Positions 7,446-18,281 of a stretch of DNA of 64,000 nucleotides are shown piece after piece. The translations under genes and the position numbers were made by a program. Each line of letters starts with the position of its first letter. The first letter of the stretch is position 1. Source of the stretch: Bacillota bacterium. Its GTDB lineage: Bacteria; Bacillota; Clostridia; Christensenellales; Borkfalkiaceae. Below the pieces are notes generated by a model that was given only the letters and a program-made list of their open reading frames with translations, was not told the origin of the DNA and made no database searches. Where the stretch lies: positions 35,029 through 99,028 of the forward strand of contig QAKM01000044.1 of NCBI GenBank assembly GCA_003343805.1, in the 5' to 3' direction.

Positions 7446-9308
7446 ATGGAAAGACAGGGCAATATCAGGATCGCAAGCGAAAACATGATGCCTATCATCA
7501 AGAAATGGCTGTATTCGGACAAGGACATCTTCCTTCGTGAGATCGTCTCCAACGCATCGGACGCCATTACAAAGTATAAAAAGCTCGTCTCGCTCGGTGA
7601 AGCTGCCGAGGATGAACACTATCAGATCGTTGTGACGACGGACGACAAAGCGGGAACGCTCACCGTCGAGGACAACGGCATCGGCATGACTGCGGAAGAG
7701 GTGGAAAAGTACATCACGCAGATCGCCTTCTCGGGTGCGGCCGACTTCCTCGAAAAGTACGAAAAAGCGGGCGGGGAAGGCATCATCGGTCACTTCGGCC
7801 TCGGCTTTTATTCCGCCTACATGGTCTCGGACAACATCGAGATCTTTACGAAGTCCTATCGCGAGGGGAGCGCGGGCGTTCATTGGCAGTCGGACGGCAA
7901 CAGCACCTATACGATCGGCGACTGCGACAAGGAGACGCGCGGCACCAAAGTCGTCATGCACCTTGCCGAGGGAGAGAAGGAGTTTGCAAGAGAGAGCGAA
8001 GTGAGAAAGCTCCTCAACAAGTATTGCTCCTTCATGCCCTATGAGATCTATCTCAACCCGAAATCGGACGAAGAGCTCAATAAGGACGTCAAGGAAGGGG
8101 AAGAGCGTAAAAAGAATACGCCCGTCAATACGACGGAGCCTCTCTATCTGAAGCAGCCCAAGGACTGCACGGAGGAGGAATATAAGGACTTCTACCGCCA
8201 TACCTTTTCCGATTTCAACGATCCGCTCTTTCAGATCCACCTCAACATGGAGTATCCCTTCCGCTTAAAGGGCATCCTCTACTTCCCCAAGGTGAGGAAG
8301 CAGGTGGAGCTCGAGCGCGGGCAGGTCAAGCTGTACTGCAATCAGGTGTTCATTGCCGATAACATCAAGGAAGTCATTCCCGAGTTCCTGATGCTTTTGA
8401 ACGGCGTCATCGACTGTCCCGATATCCCGCTCAACGTTTCGCGTTCCTTCCTGCAGAACGATGCGCAGGTGCAGAAGATCGCCAAGCACATCACGAAGAA
8501 GGTGGCCGATAAACTCAAGGAGCTCTACCGCGACGATAAGGAAAAGTACGAGAATTGTTGGAACGACCTTGCGACCTTCGTCAAGTTCGGCTGCGTCAAG
8601 GACGACCGTTTCTACGATCAGGTCAAGGATATCGTCATCTACAAGAACTTAGAGGGCAAGTATGTGCCGCTTTCCTCCATGTTCGGCGAGGAGGTCTCCG
8701 AAGAGGATGCCAAGAACGGCAAAGAGCCGCAGGCCGTCTACTATGTTTCGGATGAGAAGAAGCAGGCGCAGTATGTCAAAATGTTCAAGGACGCAGGGCT
8801 GGACGCCATCATCTGCGATACCTACATCGATCCTCACTTCATCAGCTATATCGAGTACAAGAATCCCACCCGCGTGCGCTTCCTGCGCATCGATGCCGAT
8901 ATCGCAGGTGCCTTAAAGGAGGCCGGGGAAGAGAATGCGGACGAGGCCAAAGAGATCGCGGGGATCTTTGAAAAGTACCTTGAGGGCAAACACGTCAAGG
9001 TGACGACGGAGCGGCTCAAGGATGCCGACGTGCCCGCCGTTGTCAACGTCTCCGAGTTCATGCGCAGAATGTCCGAGATGAATTCCTTCTATATGATGGG
9101 TGATTCCGCGGCGGATGTGACGCTCGTCGTCAATCTGAACAGCGCAGCCGTACAGGGCCTGAAGGGCGCAGGAGAGGAGGCGCAGAAGCTGTCCGTTCTG
9201 CAGATCTACTATCTTGCGATGCTTGCGTACAAGCAGCTTTCGCCCGAAGAGCTTGCCGAATATACACGTAACCAGACCGAACTCATCAAAAAGTATCTGC
9301 AGGGCTAA
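7446..9308 (+). CDS. htpG: Molecular chaperone HtpG (Hsp90)
   Basis: 620-residue bacterial Hsp90, an ATP-dependent homodimeric cytosolic chaperone. The N-terminal GHKL ATPase domain shows LREIVSNASDA, DNGIGM and the lid segment GHFGLGFYSAYMV. The middle domain has the catalytic-loop region NVSRSFLQND, and a C-terminal dimerisation domain follows. Length is typical. The ATG follows AAGGAG by a normal spacing. The gene sits alone after the lysA terminator. A TTGACA hexamer at 7382-7387 has no good -10 partner, so the promoter is uncertain; a GC-rich structured element lies between it and the start. Confidence 0.96.
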   Translation: MERQGNIRIASENMMPIIKKWLYSDKDIFLREIVSNASDAITKYKKLVSLGEAAEDEHYQIVVTTDDKAGTLTVEDNGIGMTAEEVEKYITQIAFSGAADFLEKYEKAGGEGIIGHFGLGFYSAYMVSDNIEIFTKSYREGSAGVHWQSDGNSTYTIGDCDKETRGTKVVMHLAEGEKEFARESEVRKLLNKYCSFMPYEIYLNPKSDEELNKDVKEGEERKKNTPVNTTEPLYLKQPKDCTEEEYKDFYRHTFSDFNDPLFQIHLNMEYPFRLKGILYFPKVRKQVELERGQVKLYCNQVFIADNIKEVIPEFLMLLNGVIDCPDIPLNVSRSFLQNDAQVQKIAKHITKKVADKLKELYRDDKEKYENCWNDLATFVKFGCVKDDRFYDQVKDIVIYKNLEGKYVPLSSMFGEEVSEEDAKNGKEPQAVYYVSDEKKQAQYVKMFKDAGLDAIICDTYIDPHFISYIEYKNPTRVRFLRIDADIAGALKEAGEENADEAKEIAGIFEKYLEGKHVKVTTERLKDADVPAVVNVSEFMRRMSEMNSFYMMGDSAADVTLVVNLNSAAVQGLKGAGEEAQKLSVLQIYYLAMLAYKQLSPEELAEYTRNQTELIKKYLQG

Positions 9309-9327
9309 AATAATTTCTGTCAGCCTA

Positions 9328-9356
9328 TTGACATTCTATCAGGAAATTGATATAAT
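9328..9356 (+). promoter_or_regulatory. Consensus promoter of the cold-shock gene
   Basis: TTGACA (9328-9333), 17 nt, TATAAT (9351-9356): a perfect match to the vegetative consensus. The message would carry a leader of about 95 nt before the start at 9457, a length usual for cold-shock mRNAs. Confidence 0.85.
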
Positions 9357-9456
9357 ATAACACGGCACTCAAGTTTGATACCTGTTTGAACACGAAGCGT
9401 GATCGTCAGCGCGACGCAGAGAAGGTTTTTCAGGCGGCGCCACAGGAGGTATTTTT

Positions 9457-9669
9457 GTGAACGGAACTGTTAAATGGTTCAACGACGGGAAAGGTTATGG
9501 GTTTATTTCCAACGACGAAGGAGGGGACGATATCTTCGTTCACTTCTCCGCCATCCAGACGGAGGGGTTCCGCACCCTGAAGGAAGGGCAGAAGGTCTCG
9601 TTCGAGACGGAGCCCGATCCCAAAGACAGCGGAAAGCTCCGTGCGGTCAACGTGGTACCCCTTTCCTAA
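9457..9669 (+). CDS. Cold-shock protein, CspA family
   Basis: 70-residue single cold-shock domain. These OB-fold proteins bind single-stranded RNA and DNA and melt secondary structure in mRNA. RNP1 (KGYGFI, 12-17) and RNP2 (DIFVHF, 25-30) are intact. Translation starts at GTG 9457 behind AGGAGG with a 7-nt spacer. It is monocistronic: a perfect consensus promoter and long leader lie upstream, and a terminator follows 45 nt after the stop. Expression should be strong. Several csp paralogues exist in most genomes, so no letter is assigned. Confidence 0.95.
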   Translation: MNGTVKWFNDGKGYGFISNDEGGDDIFVHFSAIQTEGFRTLKEGQKVSFETEPDPKDSGKLRAVNVVPLS

Positions 9670-9714
9670 GCACAGCGCGGCGGCACTTTCAACTTGATAT
9701 TGAAATCTACTGCG

Positions 9715-9744
9715 AAAAAACACGGCGGAAAAGCCGTGTTTTTT
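9715..9744 (+). terminator. Intrinsic terminator after the cold-shock gene
   Basis: A-rich arm plus CACGGC, loop GGAAAA, GCCGTG and a T6 tract. Confidence 0.85.
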
Positions 9745-9806
9745 CATCTGCTCCGGGGGGCGCGCTGCTGCGTCACCCTTTCGGAGCCCGCTGCATAGGA
9801 TGGGAT

Positions 9807-11120
9807 ATGTTTTCCGAAATGTTCCCGGGCGGCGTCTATTTTGTGGGGATCGGCGGGGTGAGCATGAGTGCGCTCGCCCGTCTTCTGCATACGCATGGCG
9901 TTCCCGTCCGCGGGAGCGACGCGCAGGCAAGCGCTTTGACCGCGCGGCTGGAGCGGGAGGGGATCCCCGTCCACATCGGCGAGCGCGAGGAGATTTCGGA
10001 GGACACCGTGGTCTGCACGGGAGCCGTGGACGGATCGCATCCGCAGATCGGGGCGGCGGTAAGGGCGGGGAAACGCCTTCTGCCGCGCGCGGAACTGCTC
10101 GGACGTATCGCCGGGGAGTTCCCTCAGACGGTCTCCTTTGCGGGCTGTCACGGCAAGACGACCGCGACATCCATGTTTTCACACATCCTCCGCGGAAGGA
10201 TGCCCTTCACCTGCCACATCGGCGGGGAGGACAGGGAGCTTTCCAACTGCTATTCGGACGGAGGGGAGGTCTTTGTGACGGAAGCCTGTGAATTTCAGCG
10301 CAGCTTCCTTGCCCTGAAGAGCTCGATCGCCGTCATCCTCAACACCGATCTCGATCATACCGACTGCTATCCCTCGGAAGAGGAACTGCTCTCCGCTTAC
10401 CGTGCCTTTGCGGAGCGGGCGGATAAGGTCATCGTCAATGCCGACGATGTGCGGGCGCGCAGCCTGCCTCATGCGCTTTCGTTCGGGCTGCATTCGGGTG
10501 ACATCCGCGCCTGCGGCCTTCGTTCGGAGGGAGAGTGCTACTCTTTCACGGTGACGGAACGGGGCATCCCGCTCGTCCGCGTGCGCCTTTCCGTCGTGGG
10601 GAAGGTACACGTCTACAATGCTCTTGCCGCCTTTGCCGCCGCCCGCCTGATGGGGATCTCTCCGCAGGAAGCGGCCGACGGACTCTCCGCATTCTGCGGG
10701 GTAAGGCGGCGGTTTGAGCGGATCGGCACCTTTTCGGGCGTCCCCGTGATCTCGGATTACGCCCATCACCCGCGGGAGATCGCCGCCGCCTTTCAGACGG
10801 CGCAGGCGCTCACGGAGGGAACGGTGTGCGTCGTGTTTCAGCCGCATACCTATACCCGCACGCGCGATCTGATGGAGGCGTTTACCGCAGCTCTGAAGGC
10901 GGCGGAAGATCCCGTCATATACCGTACCTATGCCGCGCGGGAACGCTTTTCGCTTGCGGGGAGCGCCGTCCTGCTCACGGCACATCTTCCGGAGGCCGTC
11001 TATGTTCAGTCGCCTTCACAGCTTGAGCGGGCGCTTTTGGATCATGTGCGGCCGGGGGATCTCATCCTCGTGCTGGGTGCGGGAGACATCGATGCCGTCA
11101 TGCGCGGGCTCCTCGATTGA
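9807..11120 (+). CDS. murC: UDP-N-acetylmuramate--L-alanine ligase
   Basis: 437-residue Mur ligase that adds the first amino acid, L-alanine, to UDP-MurNAc in the cytosol. The N-terminal nucleotide-sugar domain carries GIGGVSMS (14-21). The ATP-binding P-loop is GCHGKTT at 113-119, where most family members have GTHGKTT. The central and C-terminal domains follow, with a typical YAHHPREI motif. The frame is open back into the csp gene, but MurC homology starts at the ATG at 9807, preceded by AGGATGGG. No promoter is obvious in the 60-nt gap after the csp terminator. Other mur genes are not in the window. Confidence 0.94.
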   Translation: MFSEMFPGGVYFVGIGGVSMSALARLLHTHGVPVRGSDAQASALTARLEREGIPVHIGEREEISEDTVVCTGAVDGSHPQIGAAVRAGKRLLPRAELLGRIAGEFPQTVSFAGCHGKTTATSMFSHILRGRMPFTCHIGGEDRELSNCYSDGGEVFVTEACEFQRSFLALKSSIAVILNTDLDHTDCYPSEEELLSAYRAFAERADKVIVNADDVRARSLPHALSFGLHSGDIRACGLRSEGECYSFTVTERGIPLVRVRLSVVGKVHVYNALAAFAAARLMGISPQEAADGLSAFCGVRRRFERIGTFSGVPVISDYAHHPREIAAAFQTAQALTEGTVCVVFQPHTYTRTRDLMEAFTAALKAAEDPVIYRTYAARERFSLAGSAVLLTAHLPEAVYVQSPSQLERALLDHVRPGDLILVLGAGDIDAVMRGLLD

Positions 11121-11121
11121 A

Positions 11122-11158
11122 AGACGCCCTCTCGGAGCTGTTCCGGGAGGGCGTTTTC
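11122..11158. terminator. Terminator between convergent murC and the DUF815 gene
   Basis: ACGCCCTC pairs with GAGGGCGT, with a further CGGA/TCCG inner stem, and TTTT follows on the plus strand. It can also serve the convergent minus-strand gene. Confidence 0.75.
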
Positions 11159-11170
11159 CGTGTTTGCGTA

Positions 11171-12343
11171 TTATAGTTCGATGGGTTTGTCCTTCTTCTG
11201 ACGGGCGATGAGATAATCGACGAGCTGTCTTGCCCGGCGGGGAGACCGTCCTCCGCGCAGGAGCGCCCAGCGTTCGGCGATGGCGTCGAGCGCCGTCCCC
11301 GACAGAAGGAGGCCCTCTTCTGTGCACAGCGCCCGCACGATGCCGAGGTATTCCTCTTTGTTGGTCGCCGAGAAGAGCACCGTGATGCCGAAGCGGTCGG
11401 AGAGGGAGAGGAGTTCCTGTTCGTTCTCTTCGCGGTGCATACTGTTCTCGCGGGCGGACACGCTTTCCTCGACGATGTGACGGCGGTTGCTGGTCGCTAC
11501 GATCATCACGTTGTCGGCATGGCCTTCGGCGCTTCCCTGGAGCGCGGTCTTGAGCGAGGAGATGCGGTCGTCGTGCTCGCTCAGCGAAAAGTCATCGATA
11601 AAGACGAGGAAGCGCAGGGGGATGGCGGAAAGATAGGACTTCAGTTTGGGCAGATGTCCGACGTTCTCTTTGGCGATCTCGACGAGGCGCAGCTTTTGCG
11701 GGAAGAAATTTTTGACCATCGCATGGACGGTGGAGGACTTCCCCGTGCCGCGGTCGCCGTAGAGGAGCATATCCGAATAGGGAAGCCCGCGTACAAAGTT
11801 TTCAAGGTTATCATAGACCTGCGCCTTTTCATGCTCATAGCCCTTGAGGTCGGAAAGGGAGAGAGCAGAGGGGGTGCGGACGGGAACGAGCTCGTCCTCT
11901 GCCGTCCAGCAGAACTCGGCAGAGGAGATGAACTTCCCGTAGCCGGAGCTCTGGTAGTAGGAATAGAGCAGGTTTGCGGCTTTTTCATCCCAGCTCATGA
12001 GGGGTGCAGACGGTTTCCCCATATAAAAGTCGGGGGAAGAAAACTCGAGGGCGCGGCCGATCTCGGTAAGATCGCAGATGTAGGCACGCTTCAGATAGGG
12101 GGAGATGTTCCCGCCAGCGGCACAGGCACGGGAGAAGGCGTTTTCGTCGGCTACGACGGCCTCCTTCACATATTCTGCAAAATTGTTCTCGGCGCCGTGC
12201 TCGAAAAGTTCGTGCAAAAAGGCGGCGCGGGCGGAGAGATCGCCGTTGCGGTATGTGCGGAATGCGGCGATCACGGGGTCTTTCAGGATGCCCGAGAGGA
12301 CGGTGAGTTCCAGAAAACCCGGCTGATAGGTCTGTTCGTTCAT
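11171..12343 (-). CDS. DUF815 family ATP-binding protein
   Basis: 390-residue AAA-type ATPase of the DUF815 family, widespread in bacteria and without an established function. The first 190 residues are family-specific and mostly helical. Walker A is GDRGTGKS (196-203) and the Walker B-like segment FLVFIDDFS is near 245-253. A sensor-like ATSNRRH and an arginine-rich C terminus complete an AAA+ module. The start at 12343 was chosen because AAGGGAAG precedes it and a promoter lies 38-66 nt upstream; an open extension of 23 residues further upstream runs into that promoter and is rejected. It is divergent from ilvC and convergent with murC. Confidence 0.88.
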   Translation of the reverse strand: MNEQTYQPGFLELTVLSGILKDPVIAAFRTYRNGDLSARAAFLHELFEHGAENNFAEYVKEAVVADENAFSRACAAGGNISPYLKRAYICDLTEIGRALEFSSPDFYMGKPSAPLMSWDEKAANLLYSYYQSSGYGKFISSAEFCWTAEDELVPVRTPSALSLSDLKGYEHEKAQVYDNLENFVRGLPYSDMLLYGDRGTGKSSTVHAMVKNFFPQKLRLVEIAKENVGHLPKLKSYLSAIPLRFLVFIDDFSLSEHDDRISSLKTALQGSAEGHADNVMIVATSNRRHIVEESVSARENSMHREENEQELLSLSDRFGITVLFSATNKEEYLGIVRALCTEEGLLLSGTALDAIAERWALLRGGRSPRRARQLVDYLIARQKKDKPIEL

Positions 12344-12380
12344 GAGCTGCTTCCCTTCTTCTGAAGAAATTACGGGTGCT

Positions 12381-12409
12381 ATTATAATGCACCGCGGCAA
12401 AAAAAGCAA
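12381..12409 (-). promoter_or_regulatory. Promoter of the DUF815 gene
   Basis: On the minus strand: TTGCTT (12404-12409), 17 nt, TATAAT (12381-12386). The T-rich spacer beginning TTTTTGCCG resembles those of lexA and the RsuA-type gene. Confidence 0.7.
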
Positions 12410-12438
12410 CAAAAAGGCGTAAAATATTCGCCGTTTGC

Positions 12439-12467
12439 TTGACGAAAATGGGGCGGCGGCGTATAAT
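12439..12467 (+). promoter_or_regulatory. Promoter of ilvC
   Basis: TTGACG (12439-12444), 17 nt, TATAAT (12462-12467), 32 nt before the ilvC ATG. The leader is too short for a T-box or leader-peptide attenuator. Confidence 0.8.
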
Positions 12468-12495
12468 ATACAAAAAAAGCAAGTTTCGGAGGTAA

Positions 12496-13548
<1,053 letters not shown>

Positions 13549-13570
13549 CTGCCCCTGCGGCAGAACATTG

Positions 13571-13605
13571 CATCCCGAAGCGTTTTCCTTCGGGATGTAT
13601 TTTTG
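13571..13605 (+). terminator. Intrinsic terminator after ilvC
   Basis: CATCCCGAAG pairs perfectly with CTTCGGGATG around a 7-nt loop, followed by a T-rich stretch. Confidence 0.85.
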
Positions 13606-13717
13606 TGTTCTTTCCCTGCGGATGGAAAAATGATGAAAAAATTGCCGAAATTCTTTCCAGAAAGGAAAAGAAGGGCAAAATTTTCGTAAAAAAAACGGAA
13701 TAATTGCAATTTGGGTA

Positions 13718-13746
13718 TTGAAATTCAGGACAGAATATAGTATAAT
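13718..13746 (+). promoter_or_regulatory. Promoter of the glycogen operon
   Basis: TTGAAA (13718-13723), 17 nt, TATAAT (13741-13746). It is the only clear promoter before glgB; the next five genes follow with gaps of 5-60 nt and no terminator. Confidence 0.75.
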
Positions 13747-13817
13747 AGGCTTGTACGGTGCGGATGCTGCACCACAAGATACAGTATCTTTGCAGAAATG
13801 CAAGAGAAGGGGGTTCC

Positions 13818-15902
13818 ATGAACAAAGATCAACTGCTGAGCAAGGAGACCGATTTCCCGCTCTACCTCTACCATCACGGCAAGAATGACCGCATATACGA
13901 AGTTTTCGGGGCGCACAAGCTGGAACAGGACGGCAAGGAAGGCTATATGTTCCGCGTCTGGGCGCCGCACGCGAAGGGCGTGTCCGTCGTCGGCGATTTC
14001 AACGGCTGGGATACCGAAGCGAATGTCATGGAGCGCATGGTGGACGGCGAAACGTTTGAGTTGTTCATCCCCGGCCTCAAGCAGTACGATGTCTACAAGT
14101 ACTGCGTCACGGCGGCGGACGGCAGGCAACTGATGAAGGCCGATCCCGTTGGCTTCCATACGGAGACGCCTCCCGCCAATGCGTCCAAACTCTATGACCT
14201 GGAAGGTTACGAGTGGAAGGATCACGACTATCTCGAGGCGCTCTATAAAAAGAATATCTATTCCTCGCCGATGAACATCTACGAGGTCAACCTTCTCTCC
14301 TGGAAAAAGCATGACGACGGGAATTATTATTCCTATCTCGATCTTGCGCGCGAGCTTGTGCCTTACGTCAAAGAGATGGGGTACACGCACGTCGAGTTCA
14401 TGCCCGTGACGGAGTTCCCCTTCGACGGTTCGTGGGGGTATCAGGTGACGGGGTATTTTGCCGTGACGTCCCGTCTCGGCACGCCCAAAGATTTCATGGC
14501 GCTCGTCGATGCGTTCCATGCGGCGGGCATCGGGGTCATCCTCGACTGGGTTCCTGCGCACTTCCCCAAGGACGCGCACGGCCTCTATGAGTTTGACGGC
14601 CAGCCCCTCTATGAGAGCAGCCAGTGGGACAGGATGGAACACAAGAGCTGGGGGACGCGCCGCTTTGATTACGGCAGGAACGAAGTCCTTTCCTTCCTCA
14701 TCTCTTCCGCCTGCTTCCTCTTCGATAAGTTCCACTGCGACGGTCTGCGTGTGGATGCGGTCGCGTCCATGCTCTATCTTGACTATGACAAGCGCGAAGG
14801 GGAATGGGTCCCCAACATTTACGGCGAAAATAAGAATCTGGAGGCGATCGCGTTCCTGCGCAAGCTCAACGAGGCTGTGTTCCTCCGCTATCCGCACGCA
14901 TTGATGATCGCAGAGGAATCTACGGCGTGGGGGCTCGTCACAAAGCCCGGCTCGGTGGGCGGCCTTGGATTCAACTACAAGTGGAACATGGGCTGGATGA
15001 ACGATATGCTCTCGTATATCAGTCTCAATCCCTTCTTCCGCATGAACAACCACAACAAACTCACGTTCTCGATGATGTATGCCTTCTCCGAAAATTATGT
15101 GCTTCCCATCTCGCATGACGAGGTGGTGTACGGGAAGTGCTCGCTCATCAACAAGATGCCCGGCAATTACGAAGAGAAGTTCGCGGGCGTAAGATCCTTC
15201 CTCGGCTATATGATGGCGCATCCCGGCAAGAAACTCGGCTTTATGGGCTATGAGTTCGGTCAGTTCAACGAATGGGACTATCACAAGCAGCTCGATTTCT
15301 TCCTCGTGGACGAGTACGAGATGCACCGCAAGCTGCAGTCTTATGTGAAGGCCCTCAACGACTTCTATGCTTCGACGGCTGCGTTCTTTGAGGTCGAGGA
15401 TTCGTGGGACGGCTTTGAATGGCTCGCTCCCAACGATGCCGATCGCAACATCGTCTCCTTCATCCGCAGAGACAAGAAGGGGAACGAAGTCATTGCGCTC
15501 ATCAGCTTCTCGGGCGCGGACAATCCAGGGTATTGGATGGGGGTCAACAAGCGCGGCAAATACCGCATCGTCTTCAACAGCGACGACAAGAAATACGGCG
15601 GCGACGGCAAGATCAAAAAGAGCGTCTTTACGGCGACGAAGAAGCCAAGCCACGGCAAGATGTATTCCGTCGTCATCGATGTGCCCAAACTGACCTGTCT
15701 CTACTTCGTCAAGGAGCCCGATCCGCCCAAGGCTGAAAAGCTGCCCGCGGCAGGGTCGAAGAAGAAGGTGCAGGCGGCCTCGGTCAAGACGGATAAGGCG
15801 GCGCCGAAAACGACTGCAAAGGCATCCGCGGCAGAGAGCGCAAAGGCGGCTCCTGCGAAAAAATCTACGGCGAAAACGGCAAAAAAGCCGGATTTGAAAT
15901 AA
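13818..15902 (+). CDS. glgB: 1,4-alpha-glucan branching enzyme with a basic C-terminal tail
   Basis: 694-residue GH13 branching enzyme that forms alpha-1,6 branch points in glycogen. A CBM48-like N-terminal domain (about 35-115) precedes the catalytic barrel. The three catalytic acids are Asp313 (GLRVDAV), Glu366 (IAEEST) and Asp434 (ISHDEV). The all-beta C-terminal domain ends near 631. Residues 632-694 form a low-complexity Lys/Ala/Pro/Thr tail with 17 Lys against 6 acidic residues, resembling histone H1 tails and not part of the normal enzyme. The ATG at 13818 has AGAAGGGGG upstream; an open 20-residue extension is rejected. First gene of the glycogen operon. Confidence 0.95.
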   Translation: MNKDQLLSKETDFPLYLYHHGKNDRIYEVFGAHKLEQDGKEGYMFRVWAPHAKGVSVVGDFNGWDTEANVMERMVDGETFELFIPGLKQYDVYKYCVTAADGRQLMKADPVGFHTETPPANASKLYDLEGYEWKDHDYLEALYKKNIYSSPMNIYEVNLLSWKKHDDGNYYSYLDLARELVPYVKEMGYTHVEFMPVTEFPFDGSWGYQVTGYFAVTSRLGTPKDFMALVDAFHAAGIGVILDWVPAHFPKDAHGLYEFDGQPLYESSQWDRMEHKSWGTRRFDYGRNEVLSFLISSACFLFDKFHCDGLRVDAVASMLYLDYDKREGEWVPNIYGENKNLEAIAFLRKLNEAVFLRYPHALMIAEESTAWGLVTKPGSVGGLGFNYKWNMGWMNDMLSYISLNPFFRMNNHNKLTFSMMYAFSENYVLPISHDEVVYGKCSLINKMPGNYEEKFAGVRSFLGYMMAHPGKKLGFMGYEFGQFNEWDYHKQLDFFLVDEYEMHRKLQSYVKALNDFYASTAAFFEVEDSWDGFEWLAPNDADRNIVSFIRRDKKGNEVIALISFSGADNPGYWMGVNKRGKYRIVFNSDDKKYGGDGKIKKSVFTATKKPSHGKMYSVVIDVPKLTCLYFVKEPDPPKAEKLPAAGSKKKVQAASVKTDKAAPKTTAKASAAESAKAAPAKKSTAKTAKKPDLK

Positions 15903-15929
15903 GGAAATCTGAAAGGGGGCATATGGCAT

Positions 15930-17126
15930 ATGCAAAGAAAGAAAGAATGTGTCGCAATGTTGCTCGCAGGCGGACAGGGTAGCAGACTGTACGCGCTCAC
16001 GAACAAAATTGCAAAACCCGCGGTCGCCTTCGGCGCGAAGTATCGTATCATCGACTTCCCGCTGAGCAACTGCATCAACTCGGGCATCGATACGGTGGGC
16101 GTGCTCACGCAGTACGAACCCCTCGAACTCAACGAGTACATCGGGAACGGCCAGCCTTGGGATCTCGACCGTGCATACGGGGGTGTGCATATCCTCTCTC
16201 CCTATCAGGCGAAGGTCAAGTCGTCCTGGTATGAGGGTACCGCAAACGCCATCTATCAGAATATGCACTTCATGAAGAAGTACAATCCCGACTATGTGCT
16301 CATCCTCTCGGGCGATCACATCTACAAGATGGACTATGCGAAGATGCTCAAGGCGCACATCGAGACGGGCGCGGACTGCACGATCGCGGCGATCGAAGTT
16401 CCCCTGAAGGAGGCTTCCCGCTTCGGCATCCTCAATACCAATCCCGACGGGTCCATCTATCAGTTCGAGGAAAAACCCAAGCAGCCCAAGAGCAACCTGG
16501 CTTCGATGGGTATCTACATCTTCACGGCGCAGAAGCTCTTTGACTATCTCGAAGCGGACGAACAGAATCCCGATTCGAGCAAGGATTTCGGCAAAGACGT
16601 GCTTCCCGCCATGCTGAACGCGGGCGAGAAGATGTTCTCGTACCGGTTTGAAGGGTACTGGAAGGATGTCGGCACGATTTCCTCGCTGTGGGAAGCCAAC
16701 ATGGAACTTCTTGGGGAAGAGCCCGTCTTTGACGTCGCCGATCCCGATTGGAAGATCCATTCGCGCAACCCGCTCGCTCCGCCCGAGTACATCGGCGAGA
16801 AGGCGCAGGTCGGCAATTCCATGATCGCGCTCGGCTGCGAGATCGACGGTGTCGTGGAGCACTCCGTGCTTGCAAGCAACGTCGTCGTCGAAGAGGGGGC
16901 GGAAGTCAGAGACAGCGTTCTGATGGCGGGTACCGTCGTCAAAAAGGGCGCAAAGGTCGTCTATTCCATCATCGATGAGGATGTGACCGTGGAAGAGGGC
17001 GCTGTTGTCGGCGATCCTCAGGATGCAGGCAAGGGCATCGCCGTGCTCGGCAGACAGATCACCATCGGCAAGAACGCCAAGGTCGAGGGCGGCAAAATTT
17101 TGGATCAGGATTATAAGGGGGAATAA
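15930..17126 (+). CDS. glgC: Glucose-1-phosphate adenylyltransferase, catalytic subunit
   Basis: 398-residue ADP-glucose pyrophosphorylase subunit, the committed step of glycogen synthesis from glucose-1-phosphate and ATP. The nucleotidyltransferase signature GGQGSRL (14-20) and the following lysine (NKIAKPAV) are intact. The sugar-binding FEEKPK is present, and a left-handed beta-helix of hexapeptide-like repeats fills the C terminus from about residue 290. The ATG at 15930 follows AAAGGGGG. It lies 27 nt after glgB and 5 nt before glgD, whose product should form a heterotetramer with it, as described for other Bacillota GlgC/GlgD pairs. Confidence 0.95.
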   Translation: MQRKKECVAMLLAGGQGSRLYALTNKIAKPAVAFGAKYRIIDFPLSNCINSGIDTVGVLTQYEPLELNEYIGNGQPWDLDRAYGGVHILSPYQAKVKSSWYEGTANAIYQNMHFMKKYNPDYVLILSGDHIYKMDYAKMLKAHIETGADCTIAAIEVPLKEASRFGILNTNPDGSIYQFEEKPKQPKSNLASMGIYIFTAQKLFDYLEADEQNPDSSKDFGKDVLPAMLNAGEKMFSYRFEGYWKDVGTISSLWEANMELLGEEPVFDVADPDWKIHSRNPLAPPEYIGEKAQVGNSMIALGCEIDGVVEHSVLASNVVVEEGAEVRDSVLMAGTVVKKGAKVVYSIIDEDVTVEEGAVVGDPQDAGKGIAVLGRQITIGKNAKVEGGKILDQDYKGE

Positions 17127-17131
17127 ATAGA

Positions 17132-18241
17132 ATGGCTTATTCGACGGTAGGAGTAATTTTCTCCAATGTGCATGACGAGAACCTCCCCGAGCTCTCCCGT
17201 CACAGAACGATGGCTTCCATCCCGTTCGGCGGAAGATACCGTCTCATCGATTTCGCGTTGTCCAATATGGTCAACTCCGGGATCACGACGGTGGGTATCG
17301 TCACGAAGAACAACTATCAGTCGCTGATCGATCATCTCGGCAGCGGTAAAGATTGGGATCTTGCAAGAAAGGACGGCGGCATCATCCTGCTTCCTCCCTA
17401 TTCCGATGAGACGGATGCACCCTATACTTCGCGCCTCGAAGCACTCAAGGGGATCACGGGCTTCCTCAATCACCGCAAGGAGGACTATGTCGTCATCTCC
17501 GACTGCGACGGCGTCGCCCGCCTCGATATCGCCGATATCGTCCGCAAGCACGTTGCCAACCAGGCGGATATCACGATGGTCTATACCCAGACGGACGACA
17601 TCGAGAGCTCCTATTACATCACGCTCGATTCCGATGAGACGGGCCGCATCCAGGGCGTTCAGATCAGCCCCAAACTTAACGGCAGGGCCAATCTTTACAT
17701 CAATGTGATGGTGCTCAACCGTGAGTTCCTCATCGATCTCATCGGCAATGCCGTCACGCGCGGCCTCACCAGCTTCGGGAAGGACATCCTTGCAAAGAGC
17801 ACGGACACGCTCCGCATCTTTGGTTACAAGTTCGACGGTTACTATGCCGGCATCGATTCCCTGCAGAACTATTTCCGTCACAGCATGGAGCTGCTTGACC
17901 GCAATGTGCGCAACGAACTGTTCGCAAGCCGCGACATCTATACGAAGGTGCGCGATTCTGCGCCTTCCAAGTACATCGACGGCGCGACGGTGAAGAATTC
18001 GCTCATCTCCGACGGCTGCACGATCGAGGGCACGGTGGAAAACAGCATCCTGTTCCGCGGCGTCAAAGTCGGGAAGGGGAGCGTCGTTAAAAATTCCATC
18101 ATCATGCAGGATACGGTCATCGAATCTTCCGTTTCGCTCGATTGCGTGATCACGGATAAGAATGTTGTCATCCGCGACAGACGTCATCTTGCGGGCTGCG
18201 AAGATCTTCCTTACTTTATTTCCAAAGGCAGAATGCTTTGA
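17132..18241 (+). CDS. glgD: Glucose-1-phosphate adenylyltransferase, GlgD regulatory subunit
   Basis: 369-residue GlgD. It is homologous to GlgC, but the GGxGxRL pyrophosphorylase signature is missing: the N terminus reads VGVIFSNVHDENLPELSRHR. The protein is therefore expected to be catalytically weak and to modulate GlgC. The GGRYRLIDFALSNMVNSGI segment and the C-terminal beta-helix with repeated DGCTIEG/NSIIMQD units are retained. AAGGGGGAAT precedes the ATG, and only 5 nt separate it from glgC, so the two are probably translated in tandem in matched amounts. Confidence 0.94.
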   Translation: MAYSTVGVIFSNVHDENLPELSRHRTMASIPFGGRYRLIDFALSNMVNSGITTVGIVTKNNYQSLIDHLGSGKDWDLARKDGGIILLPPYSDETDAPYTSRLEALKGITGFLNHRKEDYVVISDCDGVARLDIADIVRKHVANQADITMVYTQTDDIESSYYITLDSDETGRIQGVQISPKLNGRANLYINVMVLNREFLIDLIGNAVTRGLTSFGKDILAKSTDTLRIFGYKFDGYYAGIDSLQNYFRHSMELLDRNVRNELFASRDIYTKVRDSAPSKYIDGATVKNSLISDGCTIEGTVENSILFRGVKVGKGSVVKNSIIMQDTVIESSVSLDCVITDKNVVIRDRRHLAGCEDLPYFISKGRML

Positions 18242-18281
18242 TCGCATGATGGCAAAGAATAAAACAAGGGGGAACTGAACT

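Noticed and set aside
13725-16862. Very long minus-strand open frame opposite glgB and glgC
   Set aside because: It is antisense to two certain genes, has no ribosome-binding site, and its composition is that of mirrored GC-rich codons.
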